From positions 4,836,001 through 4,900,000 of the forward strand of contig NZ_LR594675.1 in the NCBI RefSeq assembly GCF_901827205.1: 64,000 nucleotides of DNA, read 5' to 3'. This DNA comes from Variovorax sp. PBS-H4 (lineage in GTDB: Bacteria; Pseudomonadota; Gammaproteobacteria; Burkholderiales; Burkholderiaceae_C). Under the pieces are notes generated by a model. That model saw only the letters and a program-made list of their open reading frames with translations, was not told where the DNA came from and ran no database searches. The translations under genes and the position numbers were made by a program. Shown one piece after another: positions 1 to 8,416 of the stretch (position 1 is the first letter of the stretch; each line of letters opens with the position of its first letter).

Positions 1-105
1 TTCACGGCGGTGCGCAGGCGCCCAAAACGCCGCGAAAACTGACGCCCGCGAGCAAGATCTGCGCCCCAGCAAGAACCGCCTGCGCGCCCTCGAAGCGCCG
101 ATGGC

Positions 106-1110
106 TCAGGGCACGAGCACGAGCTTGCCCTGCACCGCTCCAGCATCCAGCAGCACATGCACCTCGCGCGCCTGCGAGAGCGCATAGGTCGTCGCCGGTG
201 AAGCCCTCACCGCACCGTCGCGCATCAGGCTGATGGCGGTCTCCATCAGTGCGCGCCGCTGCGTGCGGTCGACGTCGAAGCTGTGGATGGAGAAGGTGCG
301 TACCGCGAGGCTGCGGCTGAGCAGCGACCGCAGAGTCTGGAACACATCCTCGGCCGGCGGCCCGGCCGCGATGTTGTACGAGATGGCGGTGCCCATGGGC
401 GCCAGCGCGCGGATGCAGGCGATGAGCAGGCGGTCACCCACGTGGTCGAAGGCGAGGTCGACGCCACGGCCGCCGGTGGCGGCCATCACGCGCTCCGGCA
501 GGCCTTCCGGGTCGCCATCGACCAGGACGGTCACGCCGTGCGCCAGCGCATGCGCCTGCTTGGCGGGCGTGGAAGCGGTGCCGATGACGGTCATGCCATG
601 GTGGGCCGCGAGCTGCGTCAGCGCCGTGGCCACGCCGCCCGCGGCGCCGGGAACCAGGATCGAGCGCACGGGCACACCGCCCTGCGTGCCCAGCAGCATC
701 GCCTGCGCCAGCTGCACATTGCCCAGGCTCACGGCTTCGGTGTCCGAGATGGCGTCGGGCAGCGCGAAGGGCGCATCGGCCGGTACAACGATGTACTCGG
801 CATAGCAGCCGCCGCGCTGCGGCAGCTCGCGGGCGCTGACGAACACGCGCTGGCCGACGCGGTCCGCCGGCACGCCCTCGCCCACCGCCTCGATGACGCC
901 GGCCATCTCGTTGCCGGGGATGGCCGGCATGGGCGGCATCCACTTGTAGATGCCCTTGCGGATGAGCACGTCCGGCCCGCCGGCACCGATGGCGCGGGCC
1001 CGCACCCGGACCTGCCCCGGCCCGCAGGCGGGCACGGGCAGCTCGACCTGCGTCAGAACTTCGGGGCCGCCGGGCGCCTGGACCTGGATCGCCTTCATCG
1101 TCATCGCCAT
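106..1110 (-). CDS. MDR-family NADPH:quinone oxidoreductase-like protein
   Basis: The product is about 334 residues and resembles zinc-free quinone oxidoreductases (zeta-crystallin type) of the medium-chain dehydrogenase superfamily. An N-terminal GroES-like fold (around residues 5-130) is followed by a Rossmann domain with the nucleotide-binding run GAAGGVATALTQLA. The family reduces quinones or enones with NADPH in the cytoplasm; the substrate here cannot be told. I place the start at the ATG at 1110 (MAMTMKAIQV); the ATG at 1098 (MKAIQV) is equally possible. The open frame reaches further upstream, but that part overlaps the preceding gene. It is the last visible gene of the leftward gntR-led operon. 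Confidence 0.8.
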   Translation of the reverse strand: MAMTMKAIQVQAPGGPEVLTQVELPVPACGPGQVRVRARAIGAGGPDVLIRKGIYKWMPPMPAIPGNEMAGVIEAVGEGVPADRVGQRVFVSARELPQRGGCYAEYIVVPADAPFALPDAISDTEAVSLGNVQLAQAMLLGTQGGVPVRSILVPGAAGGVATALTQLAAHHGMTVIGTASTPAKQAHALAHGVTVLVDGDPEGLPERVMAATGGRGVDLAFDHVGDRLLIACIRALAPMGTAISYNIAAGPPAEDVFQTLRSLLSRSLAVRTFSIHSFDVDRTQRRALMETAISLMRDGAVRASPATTYALSQAREVHVLLDAGAVQGKLVLVP

Positions 1111-1142
1111 CGTCGATCTCGCTTCTGCTGCGGGGCCGGCGG

Positions 1143-1721
1143 TCAACGCTGGCCGTCGTGGACCGACACCTGCTCCTTGGTCAGGCCGCCCAGCCGTGCG
1201 TGCACCCGGCCGCCGGTGCCCATGACCAGGGCGAACAGAATCTCGTCGGGCCGCGGCGCGTCCTGGATGCCGACCTCCATGCTGTTGAAGTGGCTGCGCA
1301 CGTAGCAGGCATGGATGTAGTGCAGCGGCACCATGAGCCGGTAGCCCGTGGCGGCCACGGCCTTGGCGGCCGGCACGATGGCCTTGGGCTCGCCCAGCAC
1401 CTCGCGCATGGCCCAGCCACCGGCTTCGTGCCAGACGGCGCCGTGCTCCATCTCGCCGTTGACGCCCACGATGGCGGCCTTGCTGTACACCTCCACCTGG
1501 TCGCGGCCCAGCGTCTCGACCAGCTCGGTGGCCAGCAGCGTGCCCAGTGGGCGCAGCTCGGCCATGAAGGGCATCAGGTCGGGCTCGTAGCGGCCGGCAT
1601 AGGGGTTGCGGATCACGGCGCAGGCGGCCGCCAGCTTCAGCGGCCGGTCGACCGGCGGACCGCCCTCGTGGTGGATGGTCTCGACAGTCAGGCTGCGTTT
1701 GCGGATCTGGATCAGGGACAT
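1143..1721 (-). CDS. Amino acid synthesis (AA_synth) family protein
   Basis: This 192-residue soluble protein resembles the AA_synth (DUF1185) family. The family name is historical and its biochemical role is poorly established. It often travels with Bug receptors and catabolic genes, as here. The start is the ATG at 1721 (MSLIQIRKRS), which has GAGGTG about five bases upstream; an earlier ATG at 1741 would overlap the stop of the receptor gene and has no better ribosome site. It sits between the Bug receptor gene and the MDR gene in the same leftward operon, so a part in handling the imported substrate is an inference. Confidence 0.75.
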   Translation of the reverse strand: MSLIQIRKRSLTVETIHHEGGPPVDRPLKLAAACAVIRNPYAGRYEPDLMPFMAELRPLGTLLATELVETLGRDQVEVYSKAAIVGVNGEMEHGAVWHEAGGWAMREVLGEPKAIVPAAKAVAATGYRLMVPLHYIHACYVRSHFNSMEVGIQDAPRPDEILFALVMGTGGRVHARLGGLTKEQVSVHDGQR

Positions 1722-1738
1722 GAAAGCACCTCGCTCGT

Positions 1739-2707
1739 TCATTGTTTGGGGATCTGGGCCTCGTTGACCACCACGGTCCACTTCTTGAGCTCGCTCCGGA
1801 CCATGGCCATCATCTCTTCGGGCGTGCTGCTGCGCGCCTCGCCACCGATGTCTTCGAGCCGGGTGCGCACCTGCGGCTGCTGCAGCGCCTTCTGCACCGC
1901 GGCGTTGAGTTGTTCGACGATGGCCCGGGGCGTGCCCGCCGGCGCCATCAAGCCGGCCCAGGACGTGACCTCGTAGCCGGGCACGCCCTGCTCGGCCACC
2001 GTGGGCAGCTCGGGCATCTGGCCCCAGCGGCGCGGGCCGGTGGTGGCGATGGCGCGCATCTTGCCAGCCTTGATGTTGCCCATCACGGCCGTGGGCGGCG
2101 CGATGATGAAGGGTACCTCGCCCGACAGCAGCGCCGTCACCGAGGCGGCGTCACCACGGTAAGGGACGTGCAGCATGCTCGCGCCCGACATCTTCACCAG
2201 CAACTCGCCGGCCAGGTGGTGCGTCGAGCCGATGCCGGCCGTGCCATAGGACACCTGCGCGCCGGGCACACGGGCCGCCTTGAGCAGGTCGGCCAGCGAA
2301 GCATAGGGCGCATCGGCCTTCACCACGATCAGGAAGGGGAAGAAGGTGATGGTGGACACCGCTTCGAAGTCCGTGACCGTGTGGTAGCTGAGCTTGTTGT
2401 AGAGCGCCCCTGCCACGGCATGGCCGCCGGTGGCCAACAGCAGCGTGTAGCCATCGGGCTTGGCCCGTGCCACGGAAGCCGAGGCGATGGTCCCGCCGGC
2501 GCCGGTCTGCGCCTCGACCACGAAGGGTTGGCCCAGGGTCTTGCTCATCTCGGTGCCGACCACGCGGGCGATGGTGTCGGCATTGCCGCCGGCCGCAAAG
2601 CCCTGCAGCACGCGGATGGGCTTGTCGGGATAGCCCTGTGCCAGGGCCGCGAAGGGAAAGCTGCAGGCAAAGCTGAGGCCTGCAGCGAGAGCATCTCTAC
2701 GCCGCAT
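1739..2707 (-). CDS. Bug/TctC-family periplasmic substrate-binding receptor
   Basis: This protein of about 322 residues starts with a signal peptide (MRRRDALAAGLSFACS, possibly Tat-like from the RRRD run), then shows the Bug landmarks YPDKPIRVLQGF, GGNADTIAR and GAGGTIASASVA. Bug proteins bind small carboxylates in the periplasm for tripartite tricarboxylate transporters, or act as orphan receptors. No TctA or TctB membrane gene lies nearby. The ATG at 2707 has GGAGA about nine bases upstream. Its place among ring-fission enzymes suggests it captures an aromatic or dicarboxylic acid; this is inference. Confidence 0.88.
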   Translation of the reverse strand: MRRRDALAAGLSFACSFPFAALAQGYPDKPIRVLQGFAAGGNADTIARVVGTEMSKTLGQPFVVEAQTGAGGTIASASVARAKPDGYTLLLATGGHAVAGALYNKLSYHTVTDFEAVSTITFFPFLIVVKADAPYASLADLLKAARVPGAQVSYGTAGIGSTHHLAGELLVKMSGASMLHVPYRGDAASVTALLSGEVPFIIAPPTAVMGNIKAGKMRAIATTGPRRWGQMPELPTVAEQGVPGYEVTSWAGLMAPAGTPRAIVEQLNAAVQKALQQPQVRTRLEDIGGEARSSTPEEMMAMVRSELKKWTVVVNEAQIPKQ

Positions 2708-2744
2708 GATGGTTGTCTCCGTTGGTTTTCTGTGGTGGTTCACG

Positions 2745-2768
2745 CCGCCGGAGCGGGCTCCGGGGCGG
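2745..2768 (-). promoter_or_regulatory. GC-rich hairpin between FAH-family and Bug genes
   Basis: An inverted repeat with GGAGC and GCTCC at its core, extended by CCGCC and GGCGG, lies in the 133-base gap between two genes of the leftward operon. There is no T run after it, so it is not a classical terminator. A role in mRNA stability or in setting unequal expression of receptor and enzymes is possible. Confidence 0.35.
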
Positions 2769-2840
2769 TGTATCGCGCGGCCCTGGAGGACCGCGCCGGA
2801 TGGCGGGGGCGGGCGCTGCCGTCGGCGCCCGCCGTGCCGG

Positions 2841-3704
2841 TCAGGCCTGCTGGACGATGGGATTGCGCAGGGTGCCGATGCCTTCGATCTCCACCTCGCA
2901 CACGTCGCCCGCCTTCATGAATTGCTGGGGCTTCCTGCTCCAGCCCACGCCGGCCGGCGTGCCGGTGATGATCACGTCGCCGGGGCTCAGGGTGAAGATG
3001 GTCGAGGCGTAATTGATGAGCGTGGGGATGTCGAAGATCATGTGGCCGGTATGGCTGGACTGGACCACCTTGCCGTTCAGGCGCGTCTCGAGCTTGAGCT
3101 CGCGGCCCGGTGCGATCTCGTCGGCGGTGACCATCCAGGGGCCGAAGCCGCCAGTCGATTCGAAGTTCTTGCCCGAGGCGATCTGCTTGGCATGGAACTG
3201 CCACTCGCGCACGCTGCCGTCGTTGTAGCAGGCGTAGCCCGCGACATGCTCGTAGGCCTTGTCCTTGGGAATGTCGCGGCCGCCCTTGCCGATGATGACG
3301 GCCAGTTCGCCCTCCCAGTCCAGCGAATCCGACACCTTGGGGTTCACGATGGGCGCGTTGTGGGCGGTCTGCGAACGCCACACGCGCAGGAAGATGGGCG
3401 GCATCTCCGACAGCTCGCGCTGCATGCCGGCGGCCAGCACTTCCTGGTGGTGGTCCATGTAGTTGCGCACGGCGCAAACGATCTTCTCGGGCCTCGTGAT
3501 GACCGGGAGGTAGGTGATGTCGGCCAGCTTGGCCACCACGGGTAGGCCCTCGACATGCTGGGCCGCCTGCAGGTAGTCGCCCGAGGCGATGTAGTCCAGC
3601 AGCGTGGGCTGCTGCGGGCGGGCCTGACCGAGATCGACGACGCCGTCGCCGACGACGGCGCCCCAGGTTTCACGGCCTTGGTGGAGGAAGGACAACAGTT
3701 TCAT
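2841..3704 (-). CDS. Fumarylacetoacetate hydrolase (FAH) family protein
   Basis: The 287-residue product belongs to the FAH superfamily, whose members hydrolyse, hydrate, decarboxylate or isomerise ring-fission products using a divalent metal. A small N-terminal domain precedes the catalytic domain with EGELAVIIGKGG and GYACYNDGSVREWQ, which carry the usual acidic metal ligands. The start ATG at 3704 follows GGAG. It lies in the leftward operon between the VOC protein and the Bug receptor. A second, only distantly similar FAH member lies in the facing operon (12233-13177), so the two probably act on different intermediates. The exact reaction is not determinable. Confidence 0.85.
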   Translation of the reverse strand: MKLLSFLHQGRETWGAVVGDGVVDLGQARPQQPTLLDYIASGDYLQAAQHVEGLPVVAKLADITYLPVITRPEKIVCAVRNYMDHHQEVLAAGMQRELSEMPPIFLRVWRSQTAHNAPIVNPKVSDSLDWEGELAVIIGKGGRDIPKDKAYEHVAGYACYNDGSVREWQFHAKQIASGKNFESTGGFGPWMVTADEIAPGRELKLETRLNGKVVQSSHTGHMIFDIPTLINYASTIFTLSPGDVIITGTPAGVGWSRKPQQFMKAGDVCEVEIEGIGTLRNPIVQQA

Positions 3705-3759
3705 GGGTGCTCCATTCGAGTAGGGAAAAAGTTCAGCGCCGAAGCCGGCGACGCGCGGG

Positions 3760-4344
3760 TCACGCGCGAGCGGCCGATGCCGATGCCGATACCGATGCCG
3801 ATGCGGGGGCCTTGGACTTGAACTGCGCCTGCCATTGCACCAGTGGCATAAAGGTGGGATCGGCGCGGCAGATGGCCTCGGTCTCGCGCATCAGCGTCTC
3901 GTCGTCCTTGTCGAGGTCGAGCGGGTCGCCGTGCGGCTGGGCCACATAGAAGGGCATGTCGACATACACCTCGACGGTGTTGCCTTCGGGGTCGCGCATG
4001 TACATCGACAGCGCGTTGCCGTGGTTGAGGCCGCGTACCTCTGTTGCACCCTGCTCCCGGGCACGTTGCGTCACCTCGCGCAGGTGCTGGATGCTGGGCA
4101 CGACGAAAGAGATCTGCATCACCGTACTGAAGCTTGCGTCGGCGGGCCGCCCCGAGGCCAGTACCAGCTGGTGGTGCTGGTCCTCGCTGGCGCTGGTGAA
4201 CACCAGCTCGTTCTTGAACGTACGGCCCACGCCCCGGTCGGTGATCGTGAGGTCGAACGTCTCGGTGTAGAAAGCCACCATCTTCTCCAGGTCGGTCACG
4301 AAGATGCCGAAGTGGGAGGGTGTGGGGCGCAGGACTTTGAGCAT
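3760..4344 (-). CDS. VOC-family (glyoxalase/extradiol dioxygenase-like) protein
   Basis: The 194-residue protein has one vicinal-oxygen-chelate module, with HFGIFVTDLEKMVAFY at the start of the fold and DPEGNTVEVYVDMP near its end, which carries the typical glutamate. Single-module VOC proteins include glyoxalases, isomerases and small ring-cleavage dioxygenases. The last dozen residues are a low-complexity Ser-Ala tail encoded by a hexanucleotide repeat. It is directly downstream of the GntR gene (54-base gap) and upstream of an FAH gene, so it likely acts in ring-fission metabolism. The precise chemistry is unknown. Confidence 0.8.
   Translation of the reverse strand: MLKVLRPTPSHFGIFVTDLEKMVAFYTETFDLTITDRGVGRTFKNELVFTSASEDQHHQLVLASGRPADASFSTVMQISFVVPSIQHLREVTQRAREQGATEVRGLNHGNALSMYMRDPEGNTVEVYVDMPFYVAQPHGDPLDLDKDDETLMRETEAICRADPTFMPLVQWQAQFKSKAPASASVSASASAARA
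3775..3804. repeat. Five tandem CGATGC hexamers
   Basis: Five tandem six-base units (CGATGC, one variant CGATAC) lie at the 3' end of the VOC gene. They encode the alternating Ser-Ala tail. Because the unit is a multiple of three, copy-number change alters tail length without shifting the frame. Confidence 0.85.
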
Positions 4345-4398
4345 GGGTTTCTTGTCTCCGTTGTCTTTGTAGTTGGGCCCGCTGCGGTCGCAGGCGTT

Positions 4399-5097
4399 TC
4401 AGGTCGGTGCCTTGGGCGGATCCTTCAGGATGTTCTCGACGTTGCGCAGCGTGCTGCGCATGTGCTCCTCCAGCAGCGCACACGCCGTGTCCGCATCGCG
4501 GCGCAGGGCGGCATCCATGATGCGGCGGTGCTCGTTGGTCTTGCGCTTGGAGGTCTTGCGAAAGCGCCCGCTGAAGCGGCGGTAGCGCTCGGCCTGGTCG
4601 AACAGGCTTTCGCCCCAGCGCCGCTGTCGCTCCGACGGGCAGGCCGCCAGGAGCGACAGGTGGAAGTCGCGGTGCAGCTCGGACCAGGTGTCATCGAGGA
4701 TCACGGGGCCGTCGGGCAGGCGGGCTTCGACCAGCTCCAGCCGATGAAAGGCGGCCACCACCTCGCTCTCCCACGCGTCGCCGCCTAGCGTGATCGATTC
4801 GCGCAGCGCCGGTAGATCGAGGATCAGCCGCATGCGCGTGATGTCGGCCATGTCGTCCAGCGAGATCGGCGCCACGCGGAAGCCGCGACGCTCGTCGGCC
4901 CGCACCAGCCCCTCCTGGGCCAGGCGGGTCAGCGCCTCGCGCAGCGGGCTGCTGGAGAAACCGTAGGCCGACTGCAGTTCGTCGACCTTGAGCTTGACGC
5001 CCGCCACGTAGGTCCCGCTGAGCACGTCGTGTCGCAGCCGCGCAAAGGCCTGGTCGACCAGCGTCGGTTCGCGTTCGGAAAACTCATTTTTCTGCAT
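4399..5097 (-). CDS. GntR-family regulator with FCD domain
   Basis: A winged helix-turn-helix occupies roughly residues 10-75 (DELQSAYGFSSSPLREALTRL is typical of the recognition region), followed by an all-helical FCD ligand-binding domain. These FadR-type repressors usually sense a pathway acid. I prefer the start at 5097 (MQKNEF): the next ATG, at 5115, lies inside a palindrome that is probably the operator. The gene is first in a leftward operon (VOC, FAH, Bug, AA_synth, MDR) and divergent from the FMN reductase, so it probably represses both units and itself. Confidence 0.85.
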   Translation of the reverse strand: MQKNEFSEREPTLVDQAFARLRHDVLSGTYVAGVKLKVDELQSAYGFSSSPLREALTRLAQEGLVRADERRGFRVAPISLDDMADITRMRLILDLPALRESITLGGDAWESEVVAAFHRLELVEARLPDGPVILDDTWSELHRDFHLSLLAACPSERQRRWGESLFDQAERYRRFSGRFRKTSKRKTNEHRRIMDAALRRDADTACALLEEHMRSTLRNVENILKDPPKAPT

Positions 5098-5108
5098 GGA
5101 AGATATTT

Positions 5109-5120
5109 TATGCATAATTT
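5109..5120. promoter_or_regulatory. Palindrome TTATGCATAA, candidate GntR operator
   Basis: A perfect 10-base palindrome in an AT-rich stretch lies between the divergent GntR and FMN reductase genes. A related half-site (TGTGCATTTT) lies about 25 bases to the right. FCD-type regulators bind short palindromes in such intergenic regions, so autoregulation is a reasonable inference. Confidence 0.5.
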
Positions 5121-5155
5121 TTTCTTTTGTGCATTTTTTTAAAAAGGACCGAACG

Positions 5156-5745
5156 ATGCCATCCGATCTCCAGGCCGCCGCAACGCCCGTGCGCCTGCTG
5201 GCCATCTCCGGCAGCCTGCGCGCTGCATCGCACTGCACTGCCTTGTTGCGTCATGTTGGCACGATGCTGCCGGCCGGCGTCATGCAGCAACTGCTCACGC
5301 TGGGCCAGGTGCCACCCTACGACGGCGACCTGGATTGCGCCACGCCGCCCGCCGCAGTCGCCGAGCTGAAAGAAGCGATCGCGCGGGCCGACGGGCTGGT
5401 GATCTGCTCGCCCGAGTACAACTACGGCATTCCCGTGGCGTGCTCAAGAACGCGATCGACTGGGCGTCACGGCCCGGCTTCGCCTCGCCACTGAAAGGAA
5501 AACCTGCGCTGGTGATCACGGCGTCGCCGGGTGCGTTGGGCGGCGTGCGCGCCCAGGCGCAGATCCGCGACGCACTGGCGGCGACGCTGGCGCGGCCGCT
5601 ATCGCGTCCCCATGTCGCCGTTCCCCTGATCGCCACCCGGTTTCAGGACGGTCGATTGGTCGACACCACGACGCTCGAGATGCTGCAGGCCGCCATCGGC
5701 GATCTGCTGACCGAGATCGGGCAACTGGCCGCGGCGCGTGGCTGA
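5156..5745 (+). pseudogene. NADPH-dependent FMN reductase, frameshifted
   Basis: The first 96 or so residues (VRLLAISGSLRAASHC with the flavodoxin-like phosphate loop, then CSPEYNYGIP) and the rest (VLKNAIDWASRPG, ALVITASPGALGG) lie in two frames. Together they make one typical FMN reductase of about 195 residues. The break lies at 5434-5441, where the conserved GVLKNAIDW block follows CCCGTGGCGTG; one missing G would explain it. The ATG at 5156 has AAGGA about eight bases upstream. Such enzymes supply reduced flavin to two-component monooxygenases. The gene is either inactive or carries a sequencing error. Confidence 0.8.
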
Positions 5746-5752
5746 CGCGCAA

Positions 5753-6670
5753 TCAGCCCTCCTGCATCGACCAGGCGGGCAACCACTGCGAGACGTGGTG
5801 GGCAAAGCCCTCCGCGGCTGGCGACAGGGTGCGCGCAGCCGGCCGGTACAGGCACACCGTGCGCACCGTCTCGGGCTCGACCACGCGGCGCATCACCAGC
5901 CCGATCGGCCGGGCCATGACGACCACGTACGCGGGCGCAAGCGTGGCGGCCAATCCTTGCGCGGCGATGCCCAGCGCCGTGGAGATGTTGTCCACGACGT
6001 CGACCGGCTCGATCCGTGCGTGTTCGGGCGCGTTCACGTGCATCTGCGACACGCTGCGCTCGTGGTCGCGCCCGGCGGCCACCAGGGCATGCCCGCGCAG
6101 GTGGCTCCACCGAAGCTGCTTGCGTCGGGCCAAGGGATGCGTCGGCGCACACCAGAGCACCCAACGGCTGTCGAACAACGATTCGCGCGCAACGCCCTCG
6201 CGGATAGGCCGGTCCGGGCCGACGGCCAGGTCGACGTCGCCGGCCAGCACGGCGTCCACCAACTGGTCGACCGGCAGATCCTTGACCCGGACGACCACGC
6301 GCGGCCGCAGGGCCTGGAATGCACGGATGGCCGCCGGAATCGCCGTGCCCGCCAGCACCTGCGGCGCTCCGATCCGCACGATGCCTGCGGCCCGATTGCG
6401 CACGTCGGACGCCGCGCTGTCGGCCGCATGCACGTGGCGCAGCACCGTTTCGGCGGGGCCCAGGAAATGTTGCCCCGCGCTCGACAGCTCGACGCGCCGC
6501 GTGGTGCGCTCGAACAACCGGAACTCGAGGATCGCCTCCAGTTCGGCAACCAGTTGGCTGACCGCCTGCGCCGTCATTCCCATCCGCTGCGCCGCACCGG
6601 CAAAGCTGCGCTGCTCCGCCACGGCAACGAATGCCTCGAGCTGGCGAAGGGTGTAGCGGGTCAGGGCCAT
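5753..6670 (-). CDS. LysR-family transcriptional regulator
   Basis: The product of about 305 residues has the N-terminal LysR helix-turn-helix (RQLEAFVAVAEQRSFAGAAQ, then TAQAVSQLVAELE) and a C-terminal effector-binding domain of periplasmic-binding fold. The ATG at 6670 (MALTRYTL) gives the usual family start; a GTG at 6688 would add six residues. It is divergent from the hpaH-led operon, across a gap of about 130 bases with a LysR-box-like inverted repeat. It probably activates that operon in response to a pathway intermediate. Confidence 0.88.
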   Translation of the reverse strand: MALTRYTLRQLEAFVAVAEQRSFAGAAQRMGMTAQAVSQLVAELEAILEFRLFERTTRRVELSSAGQHFLGPAETVLRHVHAADSAASDVRNRAAGIVRIGAPQVLAGTAIPAAIRAFQALRPRVVVRVKDLPVDQLVDAVLAGDVDLAVGPDRPIREGVARESLFDSRWVLWCAPTHPLARRKQLRWSHLRGHALVAAGRDHERSVSQMHVNAPEHARIEPVDVVDNISTALGIAAQGLAATLAPAYVVVMARPIGLVMRRVVEPETVRTVCLYRPAARTLSPAAEGFAHHVSQWLPAWSMQEG

Positions 6671-6679
6671 CGCTGGATT

Positions 6680-6696
6680 ATCAAGCACCGCTTGAT
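6680..6696. promoter_or_regulatory. LysR-box-like inverted repeat
   Basis: ATCAAG and CTTGAT are perfect 6-base arms around a 5-base centre, fitting the T-N11-A form of LysR recognition sites. The site lies between the LysR gene and the divergent hpaH operon, touching the LysR start region. Confidence 0.5.
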
Positions 6697-6804
6697 CATT
6701 GCCCCTAAACGATTGCTTGTTGGATGGCGCAGTCGCGCCGAGACTTCTGCCTCACCGAGACAATCGCCGGCCTGTCCTAGCCCGGCTATTCAGGAGACAT
6801 TCAC

Positions 6805-7611
6805 ATGACCGAGACTCCGGGCAGCCACAGCGCGCTGGCCCACGAACTGATCGAGGCCGAGCGAAGCCGCCAGCCCGTCGAGCATTTCAGCAAGCGCCTG
6901 CCCGGCATGACCATTGCCGACAGCTATGCCATCCAGCGCGAATGGACGGCGCTCAAGCTGGCCGCCGGAGACACCATCGTCGGCCGCAAGATCGGGCTGA
7001 CCTCGCGGGCCATGCAGATCGCCTCGCAGATCACCGAGCCCGACTACGGCGTGCTGCTGCAAAGCATGGTGATCGAGAACGGCACCGAGGTGGAGGCGGC
7101 CCGCTTCCTGGTGCCGCGACTCGAAGTGGAGTTCGCCTTCATCCTCGCCAAGCCACTGCGCGGACCGAACGTGACGCTGTTCGACGTGCTCAACGCCACT
7201 GACTACGTGATCCCCGCGCTGGAGCTGATCGACGCCCGCATCGAGCAGTTCGACCGCGTGAGCAAGGCCCCTCGCAAGGTGCTGGACACCATCGCCGACA
7301 ACGCCGCCAGCGCCGGCATCGTGATGGGCGGGCGGCCCATGCGCCCGGACCAGGTGGACTGGCGCTGGGCCGGCGCCCTGCTTTTCAAGAACGGCGTGAT
7401 CGAGGAGTCGGGCCTGGGCGCGGCGGTGCTCAACCACCCGGGCAACGGCGTGGCCTGGCTGGCCAACAAGCTGGCGCCGCATGGCGAGGGACTGGAAGCC
7501 GGCCAGATCGTGCTGGGCGGCTCCTTCACCCGGCCCGTGTACTGCGGCGCGGGTGACACCTTCCATGCGGACTACGGCCCGCTCGGTTCCATCTCCCTGA
7601 AATTCGTCTGA
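6805..7611 (+). CDS. hpaH: 2-oxohept-4-ene-1,7-dioate hydratase (HpaH)
   Basis: The 268-residue protein matches the length and pattern of HpaH, which hydrates 2-oxohept-4-ene-1,7-dioate to 4-hydroxy-2-oxoheptanedioate late in homoprotocatechuate degradation. Blocks shared with enterobacterial HpaH, from memory, include GRKIGLTSRAMQ, LVPRLEVEFAFILAKPLRGP, NATDYVIPALELIDAR and ILGGSFTRPV-like runs. The ATG at 6805 has AGGAG seven to eight bases upstream. It is the first gene of the rightward operon, and its stop overlaps the hpaI start (TGATG). It faces the LysR regulator. Confidence 0.9.
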   Translation: MTETPGSHSALAHELIEAERSRQPVEHFSKRLPGMTIADSYAIQREWTALKLAAGDTIVGRKIGLTSRAMQIASQITEPDYGVLLQSMVIENGTEVEAARFLVPRLEVEFAFILAKPLRGPNVTLFDVLNATDYVIPALELIDARIEQFDRVSKAPRKVLDTIADNAASAGIVMGGRPMRPDQVDWRWAGALLFKNGVIEESGLGAAVLNHPGNGVAWLANKLAPHGEGLEAGQIVLGGSFTRPVYCGAGDTFHADYGPLGSISLKFV

Positions 7612-8414
7612 TGACCTCCACCGTGAACACCTTCAAGGCCGCGCTCGCCGCACCCGGCGCGCAGATCGGCCTCTGGCTGGGCCTGGCCGAGCCCTACACC
7701 GCCGAGCTGTGCGCCACAGCCGGCTTCGACTGGCTGCTGGTCGACGGCGAGCACGGCCCGAACGACCTGCGCTCCATGCTGGGCACGCTGCAGGCGGTCG
7801 CGCCCTACCCCGCCCATCCCGTCGTGCGCATCCCGCAAGGCGACGCGGCCCTGATCAAGCAGGTGCTGGAGATCGGCGCCACCACGCTGCTGGTGCCGAT
7901 GGTGGAAGACGCCGAACAGGCCCGCGGCCTGGTGCAGGCCATGCGCTATCCGCCGCAGGGCATCCGCGGCGTGGGCAGCGGCCTGGCGCGGTCCTCGCGC
8001 TGGGGCGCCGACGCGCAATACCTGCAGACCGCCAACGACCGCATGTGCCTGCTGGTACAGGTGGAAACCGTGTCCGCCCTGTCGCGCATCGACGAGATCG
8101 CGGCCGTGGATGGCGTGGACGGCGTCTTCATCGGCCCCTCGGACCTGTCGGCTTCGATGGGCCTTCTGGGCCAGCCCGGCCACCCCGAGGTGCGGGCCGC
8201 CATCGAGCAGGCCTTCACCCGCATCCTGGCCGCCGGCAAGGCGCCCGGCATCCTGGCCGTGGACGAGAAGCTGGCGCATCACTACATCGGCCTGGGCGCA
8301 CGCTTCGTGGCCGTGGGCGTGGAAGCGACGCTGCTGGCCCAGGCCAGCCGCGCCCTGGCCCGCCGCTTCAAGGACGCGCCGGCGCCCGCCGCCGGCAACG
8401 CCTCGGGCTACTGA
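7611..8414 (+). CDS. hpaI: 4-hydroxy-2-oxoheptanedioate aldolase (HpaI)
   Basis: This 267-residue class II metal-dependent aldolase of the HpcH/HpaI family cleaves 4-hydroxy-2-oxoheptanedioate to pyruvate and succinate semialdehyde. Diagnostic stretches are LLVDGEHGPND, YPPQGIRGVGSGLARSSRW, VQVETVSAL (metal-binding Glu) and FIGPSDLSASMG (metal-binding Asp). Length and colinearity with HpaI are good throughout. It is translationally coupled to hpaH and followed two bases later by the flavoprotein gene. The pairing with HpaH strongly supports a meta-cleavage pathway ending in a C7 hydroxy-oxo diacid. Confidence 0.92.
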   Translation: MTSTVNTFKAALAAPGAQIGLWLGLAEPYTAELCATAGFDWLLVDGEHGPNDLRSMLGTLQAVAPYPAHPVVRIPQGDAALIKQVLEIGATTLLVPMVEDAEQARGLVQAMRYPPQGIRGVGSGLARSSRWGADAQYLQTANDRMCLLVQVETVSALSRIDEIAAVDGVDGVFIGPSDLSASMGLLGQPGHPEVRAAIEQAFTRILAAGKAPGILAVDEKLAHHYIGLGARFVAVGVEATLLAQASRALARRFKDAPAPAAGNASGY

Positions 8415-8416
8415 GC

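Noticed and set aside
1..105. Possible gene end at the left edge
   Set aside because: No frame or motif in these 105 bases could be tied to a protein or terminator.
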